Shown: piece by piece, positions 36,536-47,870 of the stretch | Layout: the number at the start of each line of letters is the position of its first letter | Position numbering within the stretch: position 1 is the first letter of the stretch | NCBI GenBank assembly: GCA_003342895.1 | Contig: PTFA01000091.1 | Coordinates: 3,706,238 to 3,770,237, forward strand | DNA length: 64,000 nt | DNA from: Casuarius casuarius | Lineage: Eukaryota > Chordata > Aves > Casuariiformes > Casuariidae | Direction: 5' to 3' | Notes under the pieces: model-generated | What the model was told of the DNA's origin: nothing | The model's input: the letters and a program-made list of their open reading frames with translations, nothing else | Database searches by the model: none | Program-made: the position numbers and the translations under genes

Positions 36536-39222
36536 ATTCACGATGGCATCCAGGCTGCCATACACTGTTACAAAACAACTCCCTGTCCTCCAGCACATCT
36601 GTAAAACAAGAAGCTCCTCCTGTCTTCCTCCTTTATGGAGCTTTCCAAGCTTCGTGAATTATTATTTTGGCTGTGCCAGCGATAAGCTAATCAGAACTGC
36701 TTGTTTCTAACAGCTTCTAAAGGAAAATCCAGACTGCTGTTTGTCTCTGTCTCTCCATGGTGCTGAGACTCTGCTCTTCCTAGCACTAAGGATGACACTT
36801 TTCCACAAAACAACATCCCTGCTGCAAAACGTGAAAGGGATCTGTTAATTAAGTCAGATTGCCAGTGGCTCCTGGCGGGGAGGCAGCTGCACTGCATGTT
36901 CCAGTGTTTTAAAAGCATCCTAGTGTTCAAGAGCGTTGTCATTATTTTCTGTGTGGCATCCTCCTGAACACCACTGAACACACTGAAGCAGCGCATTTGC
37001 TCATATATCACATTGCAGGTTACCAAGTTTCACTGGAAGGCTGTGAGACTGCACATTGTGTTTAATTTGAATGCCTCCCTTCCACTCGGGTAGTTCTTGC
37101 TTATTTCATCGCACTCCTTTGGGGCAAGTACATGAGCTGCGTGTGGCTTTGGCTGTGGCTTTTGTTGTTGTTGTTTTTGTTTATTTGCTTTTAGTTGCCA
37201 CAGCTCCTGTGACAACTCCGCCAAGCTAAAATCAAACCAGCAAAGAAAGCAGAAGCCTGAATCTGCTGTGGTCTTTTTCCTGATGGCAACAAACCTTGCT
37301 GCTTGAGAAGGCTGAGGTCACCACTGTTTCATGCTCTAAGATGCTCATTACGTAACTGTGTCATGCCAGCGTCTGACAGGTGCAAGCAATGATCACCTAC
37401 TGCGATAGGAACAGCTGGGATGAGATGGACCTGGATTTAAAGAGCTTACAGCCTAATTACATGAAAAGAGAAGATAGCAGGTAAAACCAAAAGGATTTAT
37501 GGAGAAAGTGGGCTGCTGAGAAAGGCAGGCCTGTGGGTTGGGAAGGGCACAGGTTGATGACTAGACAGAGCATAAGAGATGACAGCATAAGCAAGACCAA
37601 GCTGTGAAGAGCTTTTAAAATAAGGACACGTAGTTCCCCTCACAGGGTACCCATAGGCCGGAGTGGAAGCTTGATCATTCTGTTCTCGCTGTTTTTTGTC
37701 AGTAATGGTAAAACACGTCTGCTCAGCTCTTGAAAAGACAAAAAAANCACAGGTTCACTTAATGTCTCCATAATCACAGAGATAAAAAGAGACCTCTTAC
37801 AGCACCTCATTAGGATCCATTGCTTTCAGTTTGTCTGATGAAACTGACACCATGGCACAGGCAATTCCAGTTTTATCTTAGTGAAATTGCTGTGAATTTA
37901 AAATTATATGTATATATGATGGATATAAATACATCTCTCTCAACTTCCAGTCAGAGTAAAAAATACATGCCCATTCCATAAAAAGACACCTAACAGCTGC
38001 ATCCTAATGAATCCTCATCTAACTGAGCCTTTAAAGCTTTAAAAAGAGAATCACCTATGTAAACTGAAATTCTAAAGTATGATTTGGTTCTTATGTGAGC
38101 GCANGCACACACACGGGCACTTTCTCAGTGTCTGCACTGCAACTTAATTTTGGAGAACGTGCAACACAATGAAAGCCTTAGGGGAAGGAACACACTTTCA
38201 TACACTTGTATACCTTCATTCCTCTAGAATCTGAAAGAAAGAGGACAAGGAGATAACAGAGCTTTTCACTTCAGTAGTTCAAGCGACAAGATGCTACCAC
38301 ATAAAGTCTCATTTTTGTTCTGTTCCCAAAACACTAAGAGGGCATAAGAGAGAGTTCAATAACCCTTATGGAATAACACCGGCGAGGGGGCAGAGACAAC
38401 AGCAGCCTGCTATTCTGAATTCTGTGACATATTAGGCAGGCAAAATAGCTGAAGGCAGTCACAATTTGATACAATTAGATCAGCCCTGCTCTTCTTATGG
38501 CATTCACTGGGAAGGAAGAGCTAATCAGCAGGGCAGAGAGTGAATGAGCTGCAGAAGCTGAAAGTCTTCTCCTAGCACCAAACAATAGGGAACTCTCCAG
38601 GCAGAGAAAGGATAACACAGAATAAAGCCTATTCTGCCAGTCTGAACTGGACCTATTCTAGCCAAAGCACCTGGGTTTTCAGTTAATAAAGTGGGGCCAA
38701 GAGATAACCGCTACTATTACAATAATTGCCTGGGAAAAAAAATGCATTAGGGCAAGAAAATACAGAGCACATAAAAGCACTCGTTAACATTCTTTATATG
38801 TGCTTATCATGAATTTTATACAGGGTTAAATATATTTTCCGGTGACTAACACTGCAAGGCTGAGGATTAAAAAGGATAATGTACAATGTGATTTATGAAG
38901 TTTTAATGGAAATCCCCATGGGTTGTGTATAAATCTTATTTATAGCTTTAAAAGTATGTAATATACTTATTGTATATTTTAAAAACTGTGGGAGTGCAGT
39001 CTCTGTCATAGTTAATCCATTAAAAAAAGCAACTCCTAGGGGGCTCCTAGGGATAAGACATTTGATATTTTAAAGACTATCACTGTGTACAGTGTGAAAT
39101 GTCCAATATGATTTAGTTAGTGGGGGAGAAAAGAGGAATAAAAGAACCCAACCTGTCTTGAAGGAAGGAACAAAATGGCTTTTAGAAGTAAGCTTCAACC
39201 ATTCAGAAAAGAGAGACAAGGT

Positions 39223-39237
39223 GGGGGCGGGGGGGGG
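39223..39237 (+). repeat. G-rich tract (G5-C-G9)
   Basis: Fourteen of fifteen bases are G. Only three independent G3 tracts can be drawn, so it falls just short of the usual quadruplex rule. It lies 356 bases upstream of a similar tract that does meet the rule. Confidence 0.7.
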
Positions 39238-39592
39238 ATGAAATCACCTGATGCAGGCTCTGTCCTGATGCCTGTGCTAGCTAATCTCTGCCAGAGGACT
39301 GAATTTAGAGCTCCATCTTTGCTTTTAGATTAGAAGAGCCACTACAGGCCCCCTCATCTTAGTCTGTCAAATGATGCACATTCTCCCACATGAAGCTAAT
39401 CGTTTTAAGTTGAATCCATAGAATCCAGTAGCTGTATCTGAGGAGGAAAGGCATGGTATTATCTAGCTATTTTTGTTAAATTCCTTCCTCTCATCCTTGA
39501 GGAAGTCCCTCCCTCCCAAGCTTATACAATCAATTTTACATCAATTCAGGATATTAGCTCTTGGACGCTCTGCTTTAGCTTGACGTAAAGGC

Positions 39593-39616
39593 GGGGGGCG
39601 GGGGGGGGAGAAAGGG
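39593..39616 (+). repeat. G-quadruplex-type tract
   Basis: G6-C-G9-AGAAA-style spacing-GGG gives four G3 tracts with loops of one to seven bases. The two neighbouring Gs (39591, 39618-39619) extend the purine-rich region. There is no CpG island or visible promoter. Confidence 0.6.
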
Positions 39617-42600
39617 AGGCCTGTCTCTGAAAAAAGCTTTGTTGTCATCAATTTAGATAAGCCAATAAAAGGAATCACTCACAAATCTTCTGTTTCAGAG
39701 CATGCGTGTTTGTTCTTTTCAGTGGTGAATGCTCATCCATTGGACATCAGCCCCAGAGAGCCACAAAGCTCCTAATGAAGAAGCGAGATTATCTTGCAAG
39801 ATAAAACCAAGCTTTATGAAAGACCTTGATGCATATTGTGTAAGGTGGCTGTTTGGTTATCTTTAAAAATAAGATAAAATCCTTGGGTCTGGCTGGGGAA
39901 ACTAAATCCCTAATCTCATCTAAGTTAGGTACAGAGGTTTGAATAAGGGTGTCTGAAAGTTAATTTGCCTTTCTTGTATTTCTTACAAGTATATTGATAT
40001 ATTGGAATTCCTAGACTAGACAATCAGAGCCAGTGATTCATTTCCAATATGCCAAAGTGAGCTAGCATGGTACTCTGGATGATAATATTGCATGAAATAA
40101 GATTTTTTAATGATATTTCTGAGAAATGATGATTCTGCTCTCCTAATACATTCCACTCAGATTTATTCTAATTATGTCATATTGCTCAAGATTATTGCTG
40201 GGTGCCATATAAAAACGTGAGGTGCTCAGACATATTTCAGCCTACCCAAGGAATAAAAAGTAAATGTGTGAACAGTTTTGGTGGCATTGGTCACATATTG
40301 TATGTTTGAAAGGTGTTAGACATGATCTTTTGGGGCATATATGGCCATTTCTAGCATTTTACTTCCAGGTCAAGCTTTGATTTCCTACTTCCATAAGGCC
40401 ATGTGAAGATACAAAGCAGGATTCGCAGCAGTGGAAATCAAAGAGAATGAAGAGCACCCTCATGAAACTGGATATTTGATGAGATCCATTAGTTGACTCA
40501 GTTGTAATAAATCTGGTCTGCAACAGAGGAGAGACATTTCAGAAAAGACTGGGGCCCCACTACGCTAGGTCAAATACACAGAAACACATGGAAAGAGATA
40601 GTCCCCACTTGAATTAACCTACAAGCTAAATCAACCAACAAAATAAAGGAAATGTTAACGTCATGAAACACAGAAGGAAAGAACACAGGTCTTCCCAGTC
40701 TTACAGGAGCCTGCACTGAGGATGCACTGACAAGTGCATCACACACTTTCTTTTCTGAAGGTAAGACCATAACCCAAACTTGCCTTCTCCCTTCCAAGTT
40801 CACGCATACAGACATATATATCATCTCTTTTATGCACAAGTTCCTACAAAAAAAANTGGGAATGAGGCAAAGGTTTGGAGCTCGTTGAGTTTCTTTCTCC
40901 AGTAAACGTACTGGAATCCTACAGGCTTATATAGGGCAGTCCCCACCTTTTCCTTAGGGGAATAAATCAGTGCCTTCCAGAATGATGGACACAATTGTTA
41001 TAGAGTTATTCCTTCTCTGAAGAAATGATACAGGCCTTTCTACAACACCCCTTTCCATGGTGTCTTCATTGACACTGCTTTTAACCTTGATAAATTGGCA
41101 CGTGCAGTCTGTTTCTTCTTCCTGCAGCAAATTACCTGCTTCAGTGATGGTGCCACATGCCAGATGCACTCAACATACGGCACACAGAGGCCTGCCAGCG
41201 AGGCCCATTACGTCCTGATGTTCAGTTCATTTGAAAAGACGTCGTGCAGTGTGAGCCTAGGCAGAACTGCCACTCCCTCTGAGCTGTGATCACTGGAGAA
41301 GGGTTTCACACCATGGCCACTTCAAGCATCTAATTTAGGTGAAATTCAGTGGATTTGAGTAAAGAACCCTAGTTCCCCTTACAGGGGAGGATGGTGATAC
41401 TGCTAATGGAATGAGTCAGAGCACCTAAGTTAGATCTAAAGTAGTCTAAACGTATCTTGCCCTTGTTTCCACAGCCTGGGTCACCTTGAAGCTGGAGAAG
41501 CAGGGTACATCAAGTCCTTTGCTACCAAAAGGGAAGGGACTAAGCAGCACACACCAGGGCAGAGAAACAGGAGAGAGAAATACCAAGTGTCAACACGTAG
41601 CATTTCCTTACCACCTATGAAAATACCCCATGAAAGGGAGCCTTCAGGCCACCACTCAGAGATACAAAGTAAAGCAAATTGCCATGAGATGCCACGCATG
41701 TTTCAGTAGCAGCAAGGCAAAGCAGGGAATGCAGAAATAACATTTTATCAACCTGGTCAACCTCTGTCTTCAGAAAGTGCTAATTTATTGGAAAGCCAAA
41801 TCATCATGTGTAAGATATTTACACTTCTGACAGCCTTATAATCTGAAATTGGGAAAGAGATCTCATCAGCATTTTTCAGAATGGGAAAGACAGCTGAGAA
41901 ATTAAAGAAGGGTGATAAAGTTTTACCAGATAATTGCAAGAAAGCGAGCTTGAAAACAGCCCAGCAAAAGATACATTACCCAGCAAAATGGTCTCTTGCT
42001 GTTATCAGAATAATCCTTAGGGGCATCTTCAGTCCTATAGAACTTAATAGGAATGAAGTCCAATAGGATTTTGTAGAAAGAGCATTAAAGATCTGTAGTT
42101 GTTATAGAAAATAATAACCTTTCTATAGGGTATTAGAAGCTCTCCAACAGAATTATATAGCACAGACAACACTTTCTATTACATTTTATAGGATGATTTA
42201 AAGTTTTTCTTTTTTTAACGCCAACGCTACAGATACTGAAGAGATCACTACCGTTTATCTTAGACAAGAGGAAAATGCCTAGTAACAGAGCAAAAGTACG
42301 ATGAAATAAAACATAGAGAAAATGGAACGAAAATTCCCATTCATCCTTTTGTATAGTATTAGGACAAAAGTAATTTCTTTCAACAACATAGTTAGATATC
42401 ATGAAGAACAAGAGCTCAACAGATTTCAGAAGAAGGAGTCAGCAAGAACCAAGAACATTTAGAATTACAGTAGGAGGGTTACAGAAAAATTAACAACGGC
42501 TATCTTCAAAGGAGTAGAAACCATGAGGTACTCTATCCCTGATCTGTTGGGCAAGGAAGTCTAATATCTCTTAACAGCTTCTTGTGTTGTAAAAGTCCAC

Positions 42601-45599
42601 TAAAGTTTCTCATACTTTCTTTCAAATGAGATGCCACTGACCAATGTCAGCAACTCTGAGAAGAGTTTTCTTTAAAGAGTGACAGCTGCAAAGAACCACC
42701 CAGATTCCTGAGGTTTATTTTCAGAAGAAAAGAAGAAAAGTAGTGTTTCCAATCAGATTTGGATTTTGGGGGTACAATACAAACATGTACTCTGTAATGA
42801 ATGAATCCAACAAAATTGCTCAGGAAATGGCATCAGCAGCTACTCTCCACAATCAAATATGAAATTAATAAGCAGAAATTAATCCTTCTTGTTAGGTTAA
42901 GGCAAGTAGCTGGCTCTGCATCTCATTTCTGGAAAGGTACTTTACAGAAGAGTACAGCAGTCTCAAATTGGAGATAAATGACAGGCAGAGGCCTCTCTAT
43001 TCTGCCAAAGAAATATAAAGGTGCCTTTACAGTAAATGAGAAACAGTGCCTGTATTTTCTTGCCACCAGTTCAGAGATGAGACCTTGCCAATGGAGCAAT
43101 GCTGTTTAACACCAGTTGAAGACTTTGCCTTGAATATTTAAAAGGGAAGACCATGATGCCATGAAATCCTTACCAGTGTGAACAGGTTTCACACACATAT
43201 GTGCCCCAACATACTTGAAATAGAGTTGAACTGAGAGGGTTAAAATCTGCCAGAGCCCAAAACATTTGCATGAATCAAAAAACAACAACAAAAACAACAA
43301 AAAGCAAAGGCCAAAATCCCCCTGTCATACTACTCTTTCCCTAGCACATCATTAGCTCCAGGAGAGTTATTTCTCATTTGTCACACAAAATGGGAGAAGT
43401 GAGACCTACTTATCTCTCTGTTGGAAAGTCTCTCCTATATTAAAGGAATCTTCTTAGCCCTTACTTTTCTATTGAGGTTTCAAAGCAGAAAATGTAGAAA
43501 AGCGTTACACTCAGACCAGAGGTTTTTCGTTTAGTAATCAGTCTCTCTCACATGGCTGCCAGCACAGAAGTTATATTAAAAGCAGCAACAAATTACGTTA
43601 GAGGATTAAGGAACTGCAAGCTTTCAGAGGTGTCCTGTGCACTGGATTCTTCCCTGCTTTACACCCCAAGCAGATTGTAGGTACTTGTGCAGAATGAGCG
43701 TGCAAGCTTGGGAAAGTGGTGGAGAGACAAGCCTGCCATTCGTAGTTAACGTCACTCCAGCATCAGCGTGGGACAGCCACACAGGAGAAATCTTATGAAG
43801 GGGAAAAACCAAAACAACACCCACCCCCAAGCTCCCTCTGTCTTCCAGAGGTTTCCTCCTAGTAGCAATATCCTGGCAGGCCGGAGAGGGAAAAGAGCTC
43901 AATTAATCTATCAAGTCTTGGATCTGCTTCATAAAAGTGAGATCTTGCTTCCCTGTAGTACTTATTGTGCCTAAGCAAAATTGAAGACCAAAACAAGTGT
44001 CTCTCCATATGTGCAGTTAATTGCAGCCTGTAAATCTCAGTTCAGGCTTCCCTTGCATTCTCTCAAAGTCCTCACCCAGCATCAAGAGCTAAACTTTGAG
44101 GCCAGTCAAAGGCTAGGGGTCTGTGTGCACAGACTCACAGTATTGTATACAACAGACACTAAAAAACTTCAAAGTCAAAACAACAACAGAAGCAAATTAA
44201 GACTACTTAATTCTGAAAAAGGAGTCTATACAGAAGTTCATTATAATCTAATTTTGGCCAAATTAAACTAGGCCAACTTAAATTCACACTTTCCTGAGTA
44301 TCCCATGTAAATAAACCCTTTGACCAAGTTAGCTATCAAAGAGGTGACTTTCTACTAGTAAGATTATAACAGGATGCCACTTTACAGTCCCCCATGAGAT
44401 CAGCTATTTGNGGATAGCTATTGCAAATGTGAAGGACGGTTGCTTTTAGATGCAAGTTCGTGAGATATATTCAGCTGCACTCCCTCAATCCCAGTGGACT
44501 GGAAGTCCCAATTCATTTTCCCTTTCTAAATTCTTGCCCTTTGGCAATACTTTGTGAAGTCCCACAGAGCTGTTCCTACTCTAAAATCAGGATGAAACTG
44601 CTGTAAGAATCTAGCTGGAATGCTGATCACATTTCAGTGAGGAGACAGTAAGAGAGGGCCGGATGCTCAGCAATACAAAACACTGAATATTCCCTCAGCT
44701 GAGCAAAACTGAATTCACTTACACCAGCTAAGAGTCAAACTTGAATGTGGGGAGTAGAGGTGAAATCTAAATGAACCATTCAGAAAATGTTCCCTTACCA
44801 GCTGATTGCACCAGCTGTCTGCTTCCTNCAGACACGATAAATTTATTGTCATTGCCCAACATGTGCAGCCAAAAGCTGGTAATTCTGAGTTCTTATTAAT
44901 GGCAGGTGTAGAATCGGGTCACATCTGCAGAACACAAGCATTTATTATCATGAGCAAGTTCTAAACTAGTAAGGGAAAGGGGCTTTCAACTGTGAAAAGA
45001 AATGAGTTAATAGATACAGAAATACCAGCTACTTGAAGCTGCCTCTCAAACACAGCTAAACAATTAGCTGGACGTTGGTGGCACACTGCAAGCTTGAGGA
45101 CATTTCTTTACAAAAAGCTAGAGACATCCACATGTGCAGAAGGGTGGCAACAGAAATGTGTATGTTTGTGCATTTAGGTTGCAATAAGATTTTCACTGAC
45201 TCCTGAGAAAATATATCCCAATACGAGTTTTGTACCAGATGTCCTCCAATCTGCACACACAACCCCTACTGCCGTTTCATTTTGGATGGGGTGCAAAACT
45301 AGCCGTCTGAGCACTTGCAGTCATTAGCNATCTGACGGCATTTAACAGCCCCAGAATCCTTGCCAAACTCCAATTTGCTTTGTCACCTCCTGCCTAACAA
45401 AAATCTTTCCATGTAAACTCAATGTACAGTTTTTGACAGGGATCCAAATAAAACCCTATCTGTAAACTTTCACAAACTCTGGACCATTCTCAGAAAAATA
45501 AGATGAACTGATACTAGGGAAATTCTAGTCTCCAGCAGCATATTATAAAAATTAGAGACAAGGCAGATAGCTAAGGAAGCAAAGAGCTATTTCTCCCCA

Positions 45600-45735
45600 A
45601 AATCAGTAGCAGAGACTGAGATAAAAGAGATTATAATATACTTATCAAGGTTACAAAATCCGTGGTAGAGACGAGAAATGGACAAGATGTTCAGAATCAG
45701 TTGCCTTAGCCACAAAACTACCCACCTGCAATTAA
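45600..45735 (-). repeat. MIR-type SINE relic
   Basis: CTTATCAAGGTTACAAAATC then CGTGGTAGAGACGAGAAATGG, and AGAATCAGTTGCCTTAGCCA then CAAAACTACC, follow the complement of a MIR-like SINE ('caaggtcacagaatcagtggcagagctgagaa...ctgccttaaccacaagaccacc'). Both ends of the tRNA-related half appear. Confidence 0.5.
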
Positions 45736-46639
45736 TGTTGTAAATACGAAACATAATTCAGTTCTCAAACAGTAAGTCCAGGATATCCTGATCTTAGGGA
45801 CAATCTAAACAANACAACATGCTCCACAAACTTCTTCCACAGTAGGAATCATCCAGACAAAATTTCTTGAGTGGTGATTTACTAGTTCAACAGCCTACTC
45901 AGATGCAAGCCTTCAAATGCCTCTAAGGGACTGGGCTTCACCCTGTAACGTATCTGTGCAGCCAAGATACTCAAGTCAGCGCTGAGCTGAGCATGCTCCA
46001 CAGGCAAGCACAGCATAGCTGAGTCAGCACAGTGTGGCAACCAGCCTAATTACCCACGTTAAGAAGATAATTATCCCAGGCAAATTACCATAATGACGCT
46101 GCTTTTGGGACTCAAGCTAATATCTCTGTGTAGACATAGCAGTTTGCTGAGATCTCTAATACCATTTTGTGTCAGGCCACATAAAAGTGTTCTCTGTGCC
46201 CTGCTAAAAAGGGAGGAAAATGTGGGGGGAGAGCACTTCTGCCCCTTTCTCCCCTCATCAGGGCATCTGAAAGATTCAAGTGCTAAGATGCAAGACAGAC
46301 ACTAAAGTTCAAGCAAGTTCTTCAGCTACGTAGAGCTCCTAGATTTCAAACAGTGCTGCTTGCCTTTCAGCGCTTGGCAGTCTGAGTTTTCTTTCATGAC
46401 TGGTTTCCAAGTGAAAGTAAGTAGAACAGCAGCTTAAAACAAACAAACAAAAGAAAAAAGACAAAAAAAACCCCAAAACAACAGCAACAGCATGCCTTTT
46501 TATCTGTGCGTTAGTTAATGCTCCAGAACCTGCAGAGAGACCTGTAGTTGCGTGTCTGTGTCCATTAACTTTTGCTTTATGGTTTCCTTTTTCTCATTAC
46601 ACATTTCATTCTTCTGAAATCTCAATTGAAGGCTGCCTC
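45736..46639. other. Noncoding unique sequence
   Basis: About 900 bases with A-rich low complexity at about 46436-46492 (AAAC and CAA words). No gene is supported. Confidence 0.5.
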
Positions 46640-46688
46640 TTTCTTTTTTGTTTTTTTTTTGTTTTGTTTTGGTTTGGTTTTTTTGTTT
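46640..46688 (+). repeat. T-rich (GTTTT)n low complexity
   Basis: Runs of T broken by single or double G at intervals of four to ten. Read on the minus strand it resembles a decayed A-rich tail, but no SINE or LINE body was recognised beside it. Confidence 0.75.
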
Positions 46689-47004
46689 AAAGCAGATCAG
46701 TAGCTTACGGCAACAATCATACCCAAGAACTCATGGAGAGGAATAAGTGTTTTGGAGGGAGAATATGTGGGTGTGGAGAAGAGAGTGTAAATGATGATGC
46801 TTTGTCGGCAGCTTTTATCTAAGAAAGGAAAGTGGGTCATGGTGGCAGCGTACTCAGCAAAACTCAGCGGCAGTAAGAGTTCAAGATTCATGTTAATTAG
46901 GCATCCCTGATAAGTCCAAGAGTACATGTGTTAGCAGACCTCCACTGCTATACTGTCAAAAACACAGCCTGGAAGCATGCAAGTAAAGGATCCTAGATAA
47001 TACG

Positions 47005-47210
47005 ACAATAACAACTGTGTCATATATAGTGCTTTATGCCCACAGAACTTAAAAGGAGGCAAGCACCCTTCCTGTCCTTTTAAAATGGGGAAACTGAGGC
47101 AGAGAAGTGAAGTGACTTGCAGAAGGTCACACAGCAGGCTAGTGACAGAGACAGCAGATTAGACACACAGATTTCTTGGTTCCTGTTGCTCTGGTCATTA
47201 GATCAAGCTG
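47005..47210 (-). repeat. MIR-type CORE-SINE, clear copy
   Basis: This is the best preserved MIR in the window. On the plus strand it runs CCTTTTAAAATGGGGAAACT, GAGGCAGAGAAGTGAAGTGA, CTTGCAGAAGGTCACACAGC, AGGCTAGTGACAGAGACAGC and then AGATTTCTTGGTTCCTG. This is the complement of the MIR CORE and tRNA-derived parts in the right order. The preceding TATATAGTGCTTTATGCCCA corresponds to the 3' region. MIRs are RNA polymerase III SINEs that depended on L2 machinery. This copy is an immobile relic. Confidence 0.8.
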
Positions 47211-47310
47211 TTTGTCAAATATGAAACTAACTGGCTGCAGTCCAGGCATGGACTTTTGTTGCATCTTTCAGGAGATGGGTAAACCACAACCTTAGCAATT
47301 TTTTTTTTAA

Positions 47311-47352
47311 AAAAGTAAGTTTAACTTAAAAGTAAGTTTACTTACTTTTAAG
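47311..47352. repeat. Tandem AAAAGTAAGTTTA plus perfect hairpin
   Basis: AAAAGTAAGTTTA occurs twice (47311-47323 and 47328-47340). The second copy forms the left arm of a perfect hairpin, CTTAAAAGTAAG (47325-47336) against CTTACTTTTAAG (47341-47352), with loop TTTA. It follows a T10 run. It looks like replication-slippage or template-switch debris. Confidence 0.75.
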
Positions 47353-47788
47353 AGTTTGCACCTGATTTCTGGAGTGAGATGGGCTTTTTTTCCTAGACGA
47401 CTTCCAGTTATCAGAAATTATTTCATTATCTCTTATAATAAGAAGCCCTTCCTAATCACATAACTTCTCCCTGTGTAGATAGACTGTAATCAAGTTTTCT
47501 TTTAGCAATATTTTGAATAACTTAGATTGAACTCCTTAATACTTTTGTTGTAAGGGATATATTTCCACCCCTCTTCAGTAAGAGTCATGTCCCTGAAGAA
47601 CAAAACCCCATTTTGCTTTCAAACATGGAAGTTTGATGACAAAAGCTTGTTAGCATCAGTGGCATACATTGTATCTGGTGTAAGAGAGAAACACAGAACC
47701 TGCACTTGCCACTGGAAAAATCATTTTCCAGAGTGGAACTGCTCCTTAAAAAACAAAAAACAATCAACCAAAATTTCGTTAGTGGGCA

Positions 47789-47870
47789 CGTTTTATTCTA
47801 TTATTTTATATATTATATTATTTTATATATTTATTATTTATTTTATATTATTCTATTTTATTGTTTCTAT
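47789..47870. repeat. AT-rich low-complexity tract
   Basis: About 80 bases composed almost wholly of TTTTATATTATT-type words, with occasional C. It makes an open frame (47587-47913 plus) longer than usual because it lacks the TAA/TAG words in that frame; that frame is not a gene. Confidence 0.75.

Larger units (their letters stand above)
36536..45599. other. Noncoding unique sequence
   Basis: About 9 kb, the quietest part of the window. There are two G-rich tracts (39223-39237 and 39593-39616), CAA/GTT-rich low complexity (about 37155-37190 and 43278-43302), and a cluster of TATAG words at 42030-42195. Blocks at about 38760-39010 and 40060-40400 have the texture of conserved noncoding sequence. 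No exon is supported; open frames are at most 96 codons after 37026. Confidence 0.55.

Noticed and set aside
36691..37026. 111-codon minus-strand open frame next to another at 37030-37224
   Set aside because: The neighbouring frame is a low-complexity lysine/glutamine-rich translation of a GTT-rich tract; neither part resembles a protein family.
46080..46150. Segment with ATCTCTGTGTAGACATAGC, considered as a MITE end
   Set aside because: The partner inverted repeat is absent and one short match is not enough.
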